Origin: Hevea brasiliensis
Lineage: Eukaryota > Streptophyta > Magnoliopsida > Malpighiales > Euphorbiaceae
Direction of reading: 5' to 3'
Length of the DNA stretch: 64,000 nt
Assembly: GCF_030052815.1 (NCBI RefSeq)
Contig: NC_079496.1
Location: 66,081,652 to 66,145,651, forward strand
A model generated the notes under the pieces. The model was not told the origin of the DNA. It saw only the letters and a list, made by a program, of their open reading frames with translations, and made no database searches. Of this stretch, positions 37,919 to 48,685 are shown piece after piece; position 1 is the first letter of the stretch; every line of letters begins with the position of its first letter. The translations under genes and the position numbers were made by a program.

Positions 37919-40900
37919 TCTAGGATCGCTTGGCTGCTACTAGCTTCTTCAAGGTGTAGGGGAAATTTTTGGTGAAGGGAATTATAGGTTTTAATGCTTA
38001 ATTGGAAGGGTGATCAAGGTTTTCAACTTGAAAATGGTGGAAGGTTTACCAAAGAGTGGTTCCGCTAACTTGAATGGAGGGAAGAAGATGAACAATATTT
38101 ATTTTATTTGTTTTTTTTTTATTTCTTTATAAGTCGTTGTCTCATTTTAATTGGGTGGAGATTTTTAATTACATCATCCTTACATTTTGCTTATGTCATA
38201 ATTAGCTTTTTAATTTCATTTTTTTTTATTTTTCTTTCTTCTCTCTTTTACTCATTTTTAAATATGTTTTCATTAATATTTATTCATATTTTATGTCATA
38301 AACCACACTTACTTAAATGGACAAGTTGGTCAAAAATCATCTCTGAAGGTGAAATGGCCAAAATGCCCTTCGTTTTTTTTAATGAGCAAAAATTGTTTGT
38401 ATCGATGTACATAATTTTTCTTGTATTTTCTTGGCATTCTATTATCATCTAAACCTCAATAATCCTTCGCATTAGTCCTAGTAATTATTTCACAGGGTTT
38501 CCCACAGGTCTAGGATCGCGTGGCTGCTACTAGCTTCTTCAAGGTGTAGGGGAAATTTTTGGTGAAGGGAATTATAGGTTTTAATGCTTAATTGGAAGGG
38601 TGATCAAAGTTTACAACTTGAAAATGGTGGAAGGTTTGCCAAAGAGTGGTTCCGCTAACTTGTATGGAGAGAAGAAGATGAACAAAATTTATTTTATTAG
38701 TTTTCCTTTTATTTCTTTATAAGTGCTTGTCTAATTTTAATTGGGTGCAGATTTTTAATTGTATGATCCTTACTTATTGCTTGTGTCATAATTAGCTTTT
38801 TAATTTCATTTTATTTTGTTTCTCTTTCTTCTCTCTTTTACTCATTTTTAAATAAATTTTAATTAATATTTATTCATATTTTATGTCATAAACCTCACTT
38901 ACTTAAATGGACAAGTTAGTCAAAAATCATCTCTGAAGGTGAAATGGCCAAAATGCCCTTCGTTTTTTTTTATGAGCTAAAATTCTTTGTATTGATTTAC
39001 ATAATTTTTCTTGTATTTTCTTGGGATTCTATTATCATCTAAACCTCAATAATATTTCACTTGAGTCCCAGTAATTATTTCACAGGGTTTCCCACAGGTC
39101 TAGGATCGCTTGGCTGCTACTAGCTTCTTCAAGGTGTAGGGGAAATTTTTGGTGAAAGGAATTATAGGTTTTAATGCTTAATTGGAAGGGTGATAAAGGT
39201 TTACAACTTGAAAATGGTGGAAGGTTTGCCAAAGAGTGGTTCCGCTAACTTGAATGGAGAGAAGAAGATGAACAAAATTTATTTTATTTGTTTTCTTTTT
39301 ATTTCTTTATAAGTGGTTGTCTGATTTTAATTGGGTGGAGATTTTTAATTACATCATCCTTACATATTGCTTGTGTCATAATTAGCTTTTTAATTTTATT
39401 TTGTTTTTTTTTTCTGTCTTCTCTCTTTTATTGATTTTTAAATAAATTTTCATTAATATTTATTCATATTTTATGTCATAAACCTCACTTACTTAAATGG
39501 ACAAGTTGGTCAAAAATCATCTCTGAAGGTGAAATGGCCAAAATGCCCTTCGTTTTTTTTAATGAGCTAAAATTGTTTGTATCGATTTACATAATTTTTC
39601 TTGTATTTTTCTTGGCATTCTATTATCATCTAAACCTCAATAATCCTTCACTTGAGTCCCAGTAATTATTTCACAGGTTCCCATAGGTCTAGGATCGCTT
39701 GGCTGCTACTAGCTTCTTCAAGGTGTAGGGGAAATTTTTGGTGTAGGGAATTATAGGTTTTAATGCTTAATTGGAAGGGTGATCAAGGTTTACAACTTGA
39801 AAATGGTGGAAGGTTTACCAAAGAGTGGTTCCGCTAACTTGAATTGAGGGAAGAAGATGAACAATATTTATTTTATTTGTTTTTTTTTATTTCTTTATAA
39901 GTCGTTGTCTCATTTTAATTGGGTGGAGATTTTTAATTACATCATCCTTACATTTTGCTTATGTCATAATTAGCTTTTTAATTTCATTTTTTTTTTGTTT
40001 TTCTTTCTTCTCTCTTTTACTCATTTTTAAATATGTTTTCATTAATATTTATTCATATTTTATGTCATAAACCTCACTTACTTAAATGGACAAGTTGGTC
40101 AAAAATCATCTCTGAAGGTGAAATGGCCAAAATGCCCTTCGTTTTTTTTAATGAGCTAAAATTGTTTGTATCGATGTACATAATTTTTCTTGTATTTTCT
40201 TGGCATTCTATTATCATCTAAACCTCAATAATCCTTCGCTTGAGTCCCAGTAATTATTTCACAGGGTTTCCCACAGGTCTAGGATCGCTTGGCTGCTACT
40301 AGCTTCTTCAAGGTGTAGGGGAAATTTTTGGTGAAGGGAATTATAGGTTTTAATGCTTAATTGGAAGGGTGATCAAGGTTTACAACTTGAAAATGGTGGA
40401 AGGTTTGCCAAAGAGTGGTTCCGCTAACTTGTATGGAGAGAAGAAGATGAACAAAATTTATTTTATTAGTTTTCCTTTTATTTCTTTATAAGTGCTTGTC
40501 TAATTTTAATTGGGTGCAGATTTTTAATTATGTCATCCTTACTTATTGCCTGTGTCATAATTAGCTTTTTAATTTCATTTTATTTTGTTTCTCTTTCTTC
40601 TCTCTTTTACTCATTTTTAAATAAATTTCAATTATTATTTATTCATATTTTATGTCATAAACCTCACTTACTTAAATGGACAAGTTGGTCAAAAATCATC
40701 TCTGAAGGTGAAATGGCCAAAATGCCCTTCATTTTTTTTTATGAGCTAAAATTCTTTGTATTGATTTACATAATTTTTCTTGTATTTTCTTGGGATTCTA
40801 TTATCATCTAAACCTCAATAATACTTCACTTGAGTCCCAGTAATTATTTCACAGGGTTTCCCACGGGTCTAGGATCGCTTGGCTGCTACTAGCTTTTTCA

Positions 40901-41450
40901 AGGTGTAGGGGAAATTTTTGGTGAAAGGAATTATAGGTTTTAATGCTTAATTGGAAGGGTGATAAAGGTTTACAACTTGAAAATGGTGGAAGGTTTGCCA
41001 AAGAGTGGTTCCGCTAACTTGAATGGAGAGAAGAAGATGAACAAAATTTATTTTATTTGTTTTCTTTTTATTTCTTTATAAGTGATTGTCTGATTTTAAT
41101 TGGGTGGAGATTTTTAATTACATCATCCTTGCATATTGCTTGTGTCATAATTAGCTTTTTAATTTTATTTTTTTTTCTGTCTTCTCTCTTTTATTGATTT
41201 TTAAATAAAATTTCATTAATATTTATTCATATTTTATGTCATAAACCTCACTTACTTAAATGACAAGTTGGTCAGAAATCATCTCTGAAGGTGAAATGGC
41301 CAAAATGCCCTTCGTTTTTTTTAATGAGCTAAAATTGTTTGTATCGATTTACATAATTTTTTTTGTATTTTCTTGGCATTCTATTATCATCTAATCCTCA
41401 ATAATACTTCACTTAAGTCCCAGTAATTATTTCACAGGGTTTCCCACAGG
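37919..41450. repeat. Higher-order repeat D: 3-unit block in two copies (offset 1769 bp)
   Basis: Units at 37919, 38509 and 39099 pair with 39688, 40278 and 40868, all at an offset of exactly 1769 bp. Shared rare variants are 'gagggaagaagatgaacaat' in the first pair, 'ttattagttttcc' with 'gcttgtctaattttaattg' in the second, and 'ttgtctgattttaattg' with 'tcttttattgattttt' in the third. Confidence 0.75.
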
Positions 41451-41576
41451 TCTAGGATCGCTTGGCTGCTACTAGCTTCTTCAAGGTGTAGGCGAAATTT
41501 TTGGTGAAGGGAATTATAGGTTTTAATGCTTAATTGGAAGGGTGATCAAGGTTTACAACTTGAAAATGGTGGAAGA

Positions 41577-42250
41577 TGTGACGCCCCTTACCCGTCTACC
41601 ATATAACCGAGCAAGAAGTGCCACATTCGGTGCCGGAGCACCCTATCTTGTTTTATCATATCTATTGTAAACTTTTGATGTCATTTAAAACATGTATTCT
41701 TTGTGTAAATTTTTTTTTTATATCTTATTTCTGTGGAGACCCGGACAGAGCCTCCCTTATTTTATTAGCATCTGGCGGATTCCACTAATCACCTGTTAAC
41801 ATGTCCATATTCATTTCACATATTTCCGTATCATATTCTCATGTATCATATCATTTACAATTATTTATGAGATTTCAAAATGAAGTATTATCTATTGCAT
41901 TCATATAGAAATTCATAGATAATAAATTACAAGTTTTCATTTCAATCTCAAAGTTTAATTACAAGTCCAAAATGAAATACATCATAAACTAGTAATTACA
42001 TCATGACTAAACATAATGAACCAAAATACTAGTCTATACATGGACCCTACCAAAATACAACAGACCGGTGAGGTGACTCTGGACAATGGTAGACACAAAT
42101 GTAATGGCCTGGCCCACTAGTGATATTGTCCGCTCTGGGCCGAAGCCCTCACGGTTTTAAAACGCGTCAATAGGGGTTACGAACTATCAACTTATGAACC
42201 CAGCAACTCTCCCGTGTTTTGCCGATGTGGGATTTGCCTAGGGTGTTACA
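41577..42250 (-). mobile_element. Chimeric insertion, copy 3
   Basis: A gypsy LTR-end fragment (41577-42099) and an inverted TRIM LTR (42100-42250, ending GGGTGTTACA), again between 'gtggaaga' and 'gaaggtttgcc'. The upstream unit has the same 'gtaggcgaaattt' and 'cacttaagtcc' variants as before copy 2. The downstream unit has the same 'ttattagttttcc' and 'gggtgcagattttt' variants as after copies 1 and 2. It is a duplicated array segment rather than an independent hit. Confidence 0.75.
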
Positions 42251-43134
42251 GAAGGTTTGCCAAAGAGTGGTTCCGCTAACTTGTATGGAGAGAAGAAGAT
42301 GAACAAAATTTATTTTATTAGTTTTCCTTTTATTTCTTTATAAGTGCTTGTCTCATTTTAATTGGGTGCAGATTTTTAATTACATCATCCTTACATATTG
42401 CTTGTGTCATAATTAGCTTTTTAATTTCATTTTATTTTGTTTTTCTTTTTGCTCTCTTTTACTCATTTTTAAATAAATTTTCATTAATATTTATTCATAT
42501 TTTATGTTATAAACCTCACTTACTTAAATGGACAAGTTGGTCAAAAATCATCTCTGAAGGTGAAATGGCCAAAATGCCCTTCATTTTTTTTAATGAGCTA
42601 AAATTATTTGTATCGATTTACATAATTTTTCTTGTATTTTCTTGGCATTCTATTATCATCTAAACCTCAATAATACTTCACTTGAGTCCCAGTAATTATT
42701 TCACAGGGTTTCCCACAGGTCTAGGATCGCTTGGCTGCTGCTAGCTTCTTCAAGGTGTAGGGGAAATTTTTGGTGAAAGGAATTATAGGTTTTAATGCTT
42801 AATTGGAAGGGTGATAAAGGTTTACAACTTGAAAATGGTGGAAGGTTTGCCAAAGAGTGGTTCCGCTAACTTGAATGGAGAGAAGAAGATGAACAAAATT
42901 TTTTTTGTTTGTTTTCTTTTTATTTCTTTATAAGTGGTTGTCTCATTTTAATTGGGTGGAGATTTTTAATTACATCATCCTTACATATTGCTTGTGTCAT
43001 AATTAGCTTTTTAATTTCACTTTGTTTTTTTTTTTCTTTCTTCTCTCTTTTACTCATTTTTAAATAAATTTTCATTAATATTTATTCATATTTTATGTCA
43101 TAAACCTCACTTACTTAAATAGACAAGTTGGTCA
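42251..43134 (-). repeat. Satellite array segment 6 and truncated last repeated unit
   Basis: The remainder of the split unit and one more start at 42720. That unit stops after 'aagttggtca' at 43134, about 415 bp in, where the TRIM complex begins. The missing ~165 bp ('aaaatcatctctgaagg' through 'cacaggg') are not found on the far side, where sequence resumes at 'ttcccactggtctagg' (43652). A deletion therefore accompanied the insertion. Confidence 0.9.
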
Positions 43135-43526
43135 TGTAACACCCTAGGCAAATCCCACATCGACAAAACACGGGAGTGATGCTGGGTTTATAAGTTGATG
43201 GTTCGTAACCCCTATTGACGCGTTTTAAAACCGTGAGGGCTTCGACCCAGAGCGGACAATATCACTAGTGGGCCGAGCCATTACATTTATCGTATCAGAG
43301 CTGCTCCGCGTGCAACCTTGAACGATGGTGGGGCAAACCTCAGCGAGGACGCTGAGTCCCATAAGGGGGGTGGATTGTAACACCCTAGGCAATTCCCACA
43401 TCGACAAAACACGGGAGTGATACTGGGTTTATAAGTTGATGGTTCGTAACCCCTATTGACGCATTTTAAAACCGTGAGAGCTTCAACCCAGAGCGGACAA
43501 TATCACTAGTGGGCCGAGCCATTACA
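43135..43526 (+). mobile_element. Second TRIM copy (392 bp)
   Basis: LTRs at 43135-43285 and 43376-43526 are each 151 bp and differ at 5 positions by eye. The core matches the TRIM at 18977, with 'aaggggggtgga' just before the second LTR, but the PBS is altered to tcgtatcagag (about 43290). No matching target duplication was found: the left flank is 'ttggtca', and on the right it abuts an inverted partial LTR. The antisense frame 43225-43407 is not a gene. Confidence 0.88.
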
Positions 43527-43651
43527 TTGTCCGCTCTGGGCCGAAGCCCTCACGGTTTTAAAACGCGTCACTAGGGGTTACGAACCACCAACTTATAAAC
43601 CCAGCATCTCTCCCGTGTTTTGCCGATGTGGGATTTGCCTAGGGTGTTACA
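43527..43651 (-). mobile_element. Inverted partial TRIM LTR forming a fold-back with the neighbouring LTR
   Basis: These 125 bp, from 'ttgtccgctctggg' to 'gggtgttaca', are the reverse complement of positions 1-125 of the TRIM LTR; the other 26 bp are absent. Together with 43376-43500 they form 125-bp inverted arms around a 26-bp spacer (43501-43526). Confidence 0.85.
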
Positions 43652-43906
43652 TTCCCACTGGTCTAGGATCGCTAACTGTCTTCACAGTCGCTTCCCGTTA
43701 GGGTTACCTGTCGCAGTAGCATCGGCTCATTTAACCTATCTCCATTTCCTTTCTTTTATTTTTCCTTCATTTTTCTTGTCATTATTTACGTTATTTATGA
43801 CTCCTCGCTCTAGTTCAGATATAGTTTCATACATTCTGGTTGTCCGGACAGATATTAGTCACTAGAACAGTAGACAGTGTGGACTACCTAAAGTAAGGAT
43901 GTCACA
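43652..43906 (-). repeat. Unrepeated terminal part of the expanded LTR
   Basis: Starts with satellite sequence (ttcccactggtctaggatcgct). Where every array unit continues 'tggctgc', this continues 'aactgtcttcacag', as does the LTR at 49271 onward ('aactatctttacag'). It goes on in parallel to that LTR ('ctcatttaacctatctcc', 'gaacagtag', 'ctacctaaagtaaggatg') and ends TGTCACA at 43906. In minus-strand sense this is the first ~230 bp of the 3' LTR. Confidence 0.85.
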
Positions 43907-43920
43907 ATTCTTCCCCTCTA
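43907..43920 (-). other. Polypurine tract region next to the expanded LTR
   Basis: 'attcttcccctctaac' follows the LTR end; on the minus strand it reads gttagaggggaagaat, a purine-rich stretch directly before the LTR. The gypsy element has its counterpart at 56171-56190. It fixes the element's orientation as minus. Confidence 0.75.
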
Positions 43921-43954
43921 ACAAAAATTTTGTACTAAAAATTTACCTGATTTA

Positions 43955-44096
43955 AGTATCTGAGATAATTTCTTCACTTTTCCCATTGCTCCCTCTGTCT
44001 ACTCCTGTCATAGTGTATATATATATATATATATACACTATGACAGGAGTAGACAGAGGGAGCAATGGGAAAAGTGAAGAAATTATCTCAGATACT
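43955..44096. repeat. Perfect 142-bp palindrome with a (TA)n centre
   Basis: Arms from 'agtatctgagataatttc' to 'gtcatagtgta' mirror exactly around 44025/44026, with alternating TA at the centre. The outer left arm aligns with the corresponding 3' untranslated sequence of the gypsy element (compare 56210-56240), so the arm includes native element sequence and is not a plain MITE. It lies where pol should be. Confidence 0.9.
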
Positions 44097-44280
44097 CTTG
44101 ACAAAATACGTAGCTCTATACAACAGTCTCAAGTTGGTACTGTAATCTGCAGCTTACAGCACAAACATTGAGAATATTACATAGTTACCACGGTATATGC
44201 CAATAATTCAGAATTTTCTATACTTATCCTTTTAAATCTATCATTATATACCTAGACTTATCATAAAGAAAGAATACATT

Positions 44281-45222
44281 ACCTTAAATTATTTCTGGAG
44301 CATCTTGCTCCTCTCTAGATTGGGTGACAGTTTTCTTTGTTTGGGTCCGTGGTAAATTCCTCTTAAGACAATCTTTTAGATAGTGGTCCATGGCCCCACA
44401 TATATAGCAAGCTCCAGTCACCCCCCTACATTCACCTTTATGCCACTTTTTATAATGGCCACACTTTCTTAGGGTAGAACTTCTCACTGTTAGCCCCGAT
44501 GTATTCACTACTAGTGTCTATGGTTGGTCTCTTCTAGATATGGGTCTAGGCCTATGTCTCTTACTTTGATAAGGTGTTTGACTTAATGGTTCTCTAGGTC
44601 TCTTATTACTAGACTGGCCAAAATTTCTTTTCTGTTGATCGCCACTCCTATTCGGTCCCTCTTCATGGACACAGATAATATACTTCTTTCTGAACTCTAT
44701 CAGAAAGAAATCCCAAGTCACCTTGGATGGCGGCACTACTTTACTTATAACATCCCATCACCGATAGGCAGCTTCTTGTAGCTGTGAAATTGCACACTCT
44801 AAACTTTGTTCTGGTGTGTAATGCAGTTGCTGCAGGACTCTTTCATTCCTTTCTAACCAATATGCAACAGCTGTAGAGTCGTCTTCCTTCTTACCCTTGA
44901 AGTCTACAGCACCATACTTTCTGATTTTTCCCAAAGGTGACTTCTGCTAAGGTTGTGGTGGTGGAATTGCCCTAGTCATCTGTTGAAAGAATTCTATCAT
45001 CTGCTCCAATAAAGCTTGTTGGGGTTGTGCAGACCCCTCTAGCACTAGTGGAGTAGGATCTCCCCTGTCTCCAACATCATTCCCAGCTGGGGGATGACTT
45101 TCTACTTCTTCCCCTACTGCTCTCTGTGACTCTAGGTCCACACTACAGCCTAAAATAACTAAAGAAAACATATCTGCATTAGTGTCACCTCGACTCTTAT
45201 GAATGTAATGCATGTTATGCAC
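44281..45222 (-). pseudogene. Decayed gag of a non-autonomous gypsy-type element
   Basis: Gag would form the particle shell and bind RNA. Seen: pieces at 44947-45222, about 44740-44946, 44518-44736 and 44284-44508, separated by stops and frame changes. The middle piece has the gag-like run KIRKYGAVDFKG, then YWLERNERVLQQL and WDFFLIEFRKKYI. The last piece has a zinc knuckle CYICGAMDHYLKDC (CX2CX4HX4C) preceded by a Cys/His pair. Between the capsid-like part and the knuckle the usual sequence is short, which suggests an internal deletion. No protease, reverse transcriptase or integrase follows; the next sequence is a palindrome and the polypurine tract. The element is thus non-autonomous, with large LTRs and a gag remnant. 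The true start is unclear (the 44947-45222 frame opens with GTG; its first ATG is near 45213). Confidence 0.75.
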
Positions 45223-45267
45223 ACCATCATCTTCTACCTATCTATGCCTAGGAATGCCTAAACCTCT

Positions 45268-45279
45268 ACTCTGATACCA
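45268..45279 (-). promoter_or_regulatory. Primer-binding site of the array-bearing element
   Basis: The minus strand reads TGGTATCAGAGT, 11 of 12 to the initiator-Met tRNA complement, 5 bases inside the LTR that starts at 45285. With the polypurine tract at 43907 it shows that 43907-45284 is an LTR element's internal region read on the minus strand. Confidence 0.85.
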
Positions 45280-46101
45280 ATAAATGTGACACCCCTCACC
45301 CGTCTACAGTGTAGCCGAGCAAGGCATGTCACACTCGGTGCCGGAGCACCCTATCTTATCTTACATTATTCCTTTAATAATTTGTTCTCGCTATATTTTA
45401 AAAATAAATTATATTTCTAAAGGAGAAACTAACAGAGTTTCTCCTATTTTAATATCAGTTGGCGTGTTTCACTATTCACTTGTTTAAAAATTTCAACAAT
45501 AATTTCCAATAAAAATCTCAACCATATTTATCACAACCATCTCATCATTTCAAATATCATTATGTGTTTCCATTCCCTATTCATTTTCATACAAATTCAT
45601 TTATGCTCAATTCATATACAAAAATTCTCAATCTTTATTAATTTACATGATTTACAAACTAATTACATAAATTCATAATTTATGAGATATACAAATTAAT
45701 TACATATAAAAGAGCTAATTTATTAATTTACATCACATACGTATTAAATACATTTTCATAACTTATATTACATTACAACATCATAACTATTTATAAAATA
45801 CAAAATATATTAGTATGACCTATATGGGTTCTATCTACATGCATTGTTGAGGAGGTAACAACCTTGGACACTTTGCAGATTCAGACTCTAAAATCTCAAT
45901 CTAATATCCACTAGGTCTTATCTTCAGTACCTACATGAGGAAATAATCCCTCGCGCTAAGCATTTCTGCTTAGTGGTGCAATAATACAACAGGGGAATAA
46001 TATACAAATCAAGATAAAAATAAAGCCTAATTCATGTAATAAAAAATTATTTTGATTTTATAAAGAATTTTAATACTAAATATGTTTTGTCATTCCTGAC
46101 A

Positions 46102-46136
46102 TTTTTTGGTAGCGCTTATCTCTAAATTTCACAGTA

Positions 46137-46168
<32 letters not shown>

Positions 46169-46203
46169 TACTGTGAAATTTAGAGATAAGCGCTACCAAA
46201 AAA
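46102..46203. repeat. Perfect 102-bp palindrome with a (TA)n centre inside the LTR
   Basis: Arms 'ttttttggtagcgcttatc...cacagtagta' mirror exactly around 46152/46153. A second AT dinucleotide run follows at about 46205-46234. It could be a fold-back MITE in a TA tract; no separate target duplication can be recognised because the flank is TA repeats. Confidence 0.88.
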
Positions 46204-46204
46204 A

Positions 46205-46234
46205 ATATATATATATATATATATATATATTATA
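46205..46234. repeat. (AT)n microsatellite
   Basis: Uninterrupted AT alternation directly after the palindrome arm, ending 'tatac'. Confidence 0.9.
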
Positions 46235-48685
46235 CAAAATTAATTCAGATATTAAAACTTATATTCATAGTATTATAAAAGATGCATTTGTAATATTTAT
46301 TTAAGTTAAATTTATTTTACTAATCTTTTTATTGCCTCATTTCGCATTTTCTTATGTTTTAGATAATTTCATAATAAATAAAATTTTATAGCTAATTTAG
46401 TTCATTTCAAGTATCTCTTACTCATTTATTTAATTTTTAATGTTATTAATTGCTAATATTCTTAGCTTATTTCATTTCCCAAGTAACCTACAACAGGCTA
46501 ACTAAACTGGATAAGCGGGTGCTTGGCACTGGACATCGTGGTGTCTCGGGCCGTCATACCTTGGGACGCAAAACGTCAACCACGTATGCAATCAATATAG
46601 CTGACACAGGGTGCCACAATGCCTCAGGTCGTCATACCATGTGATGTAAATATGCAAAACGTCAACCACATATGCAATCAATATGGCTAAGAAGCCATGA
46701 TAACAAATAGTCGGGCATACAAGCCATAAATACAAGCGTAAAGCCTTGCACAGTACTACTCAAACAATCCCCTATTGGCATGCTAATCTATCCAATCTGA
46801 CATACATGTCTAGGCAATACATGGACACATTAGTATCATTAAGTATTAATATGTTTTATTATTTCATTATAAGTTTCAATTATAAGTTATAACATTTTAA
46901 ATTATGTTCTTAGTAGAAGCATAAATTTCTAAATCACAGTTCTACATAGTTTATTCATTCATAATAATTTATACATTCATTTTATATTATACATATTGAT
47001 CACAATTCACATCGATCGATTTTTATGCACCATTTGTACATTGAAATATTTCCCTTTCTCTTATGATGATAACAATTAGCCCATTTATACATCTATGTGA
47101 TTCATTTAATCATTACAATATTTATATAAATTATCATTCACATTATTACCTCTCATGTACCACTTATTATACAAGGTATTATTATCCTATTTGTAATAGA
47201 GACATAAGTCTCAATGATAACTTCATCTCATTTATACCTTTAACAATCCATTCACGTTAATTACTTTTCATATTTCAAGTTGTATTACTTATATATTATG
47301 AGTTCCTTGTGTGATGGGAATACAAATTCTAATTACCTATTCACATAATTTAAGTTTTCATTAAATTATTTAGGTGAATTACCAGTCCTATTCCAAGTAA
47401 TCCATGAACATTTCATGGATTTCAAACTTCATACCTTAATTTCCTCTAGGAATTTAGTTCTTGCATTTTGTGTCATTGTATTCACTATTCACATTACTGT
47501 TCATGTAAATTTTTTACTATTTAATAAATAATAGGATTACAAATTCTAAATTCATAATAATACTACATTTTGGATTATACACTTGTTGACAATAGTTGCC
47601 AATTGCAATTCAAAGTTCCCTAGATGCATTTTTAAAATTTCAATTTTGGTCACTTAAGTTTACTATTCCATTGGACCTATCTACAGTGGGAATTTGACTA
47701 AACTTCCTTCACCAAAGTTGTTTCTTAATGTGTCTACTTTAATTCCCTTTTCAGATCACTCAATTTGGAGTTTTGTAGCTCAAGTTATGGCATTTTTACC
47801 ATAGCTGGCCGGATTGGTCATTGGCCAAAATTTCTTGGTAATTCTGGTTCTGGCAGTTTTCATGAGCTAAATTTGGTTAGCAATATGATTAGGTTATGGT
47901 CAGAATTTTGGTTTCTATTCTTCATAAAAGTTGTTCTACTTTGTCTAAGCTTTCCATGGGTTCAAGAATCAGGTCATTTGGACCTTCCTACACAAAGTTA
48001 TGGCCATTTGAATAAATACTGTTCATATGGTTATTTTTCTAGGTCCAGATTTTGGTTACCCGGATTCAAGTCAATTTTAGGTCACTTTAGGTTGGTTTTC
48101 TGGGCAGGTCTCTTCAATAAAAATGTGGCATTATCACCCTAATTTCACCTCCAATTAGGCTTACACCAATTGAAGTTACACAACTCAACTTATGGCTGAC
48201 CAAAGTCACTGGACTCAAGGTCTAGAATTTCCAGCACATATGGTAGCTCACCCAAATCACATTTGATTGCCACAATCAATTCCATTTTAAGATCATACCA
48301 CATCAAATGGTCACTAATTGACCATTAGAACTTGAATTAAGCATCAAAGCATAATATCCCAATTTATCACAAACCCTAAGCCTCACAATCCATAATTTCA
48401 TCCAACACATACCAAACTCATTCTAATCAACTTATCTATCATTTACTTTCATCAACAACATTAATAAACAAATCAATTTCATCAAAAATTCATCAAACCC
48501 CAATCTTCTCATGGCTGCCAAAAATTTGATTATTCAAACACTTAATATTTTCCTTCAATTTCATAAGATTTCCACTTAATTCACTACTCTAATAAGGATT
48601 AAAGAAAGAAAGAAGCTTGGTTATGGCACTTACCTCGCTTGTGCCCACCTTAGACTTGCCTAAATTTTAAATTCCATCCAATTCT

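Larger units (their letters stand above)
27885..41576 (-). repeat. Satellite array segment 5 (longest uninterrupted stretch after segment 1)
   Basis: Unit starts at 27896, 28484, 29072, 29661, 30246, 30835, 31425, 32014, 32603, 33192, 33781, 34374, 34964, 35553, 36145, 36737, 37328, 37919, 38509, 39099, 39688, 40278, 40868 and 41451; spacing is 583-593 bp. Contains higher-order repeats C and D. The 583-bp unit (40868-41450) has short T tracts and a missing g in 'aaatgacaagttgg'. Confidence 0.95.
1..43906 (-). repeat. LTR expanded by an internal ~590-bp tandem array (inner LTR of the 43.9-49.5 kb element)
   Basis: Seen: about 64 tandem units, then a non-repeated tail (43652-43906) that matches the tail of the LTR at 45285-49505, including 'ggtctagg-tcgctaact' and an end in TGTCACA. 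A polypurine tract follows at once. Inferred: the whole stretch is the 3' LTR (in minus-strand sense) of a retroelement, with one U3 segment multiplied from one copy to about 64 or more. The outer end lies left of the window, so the LTR is at least 43.9 kb long against 4.2 kb for its partner. An alternative is that a satellite array invaded an LTR by recombination; the matching register at the right edge makes in-place expansion simpler. Confidence 0.8.

Noticed and set aside
4329..42936. Dozens of hydrophobic open frames of 60-146 codons, many beginning MFSFYFFIS and ending SWHSIII, in the array's plus strand.
   Set aside because: They recur because the DNA repeats. They are broken wherever T-tract length changes, low in complexity and on the antisense strand of the parent element. 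No sign of selection on the protein is visible.
1..43134. CRISPR-like or bacterial direct-repeat array.
   Set aside because: Units are about 590 bp with no unique spacers, and the context is plant retrotransposons.
43981..44070. Stowaway-type MITE (ctccctctgtct ends).
   Set aside because: The mirror symmetry continues outward past those ends into the element's own 3' sequence, and no TA duplication is seen at the expected place; kept as a palindrome instead.
47765..48142. 125-codon plus-strand frame in the 45285-49505 LTR.
   Set aside because: Antisense to the element, no domain recognised, within U3/R sequence that resembles other LTRs at the DNA level.
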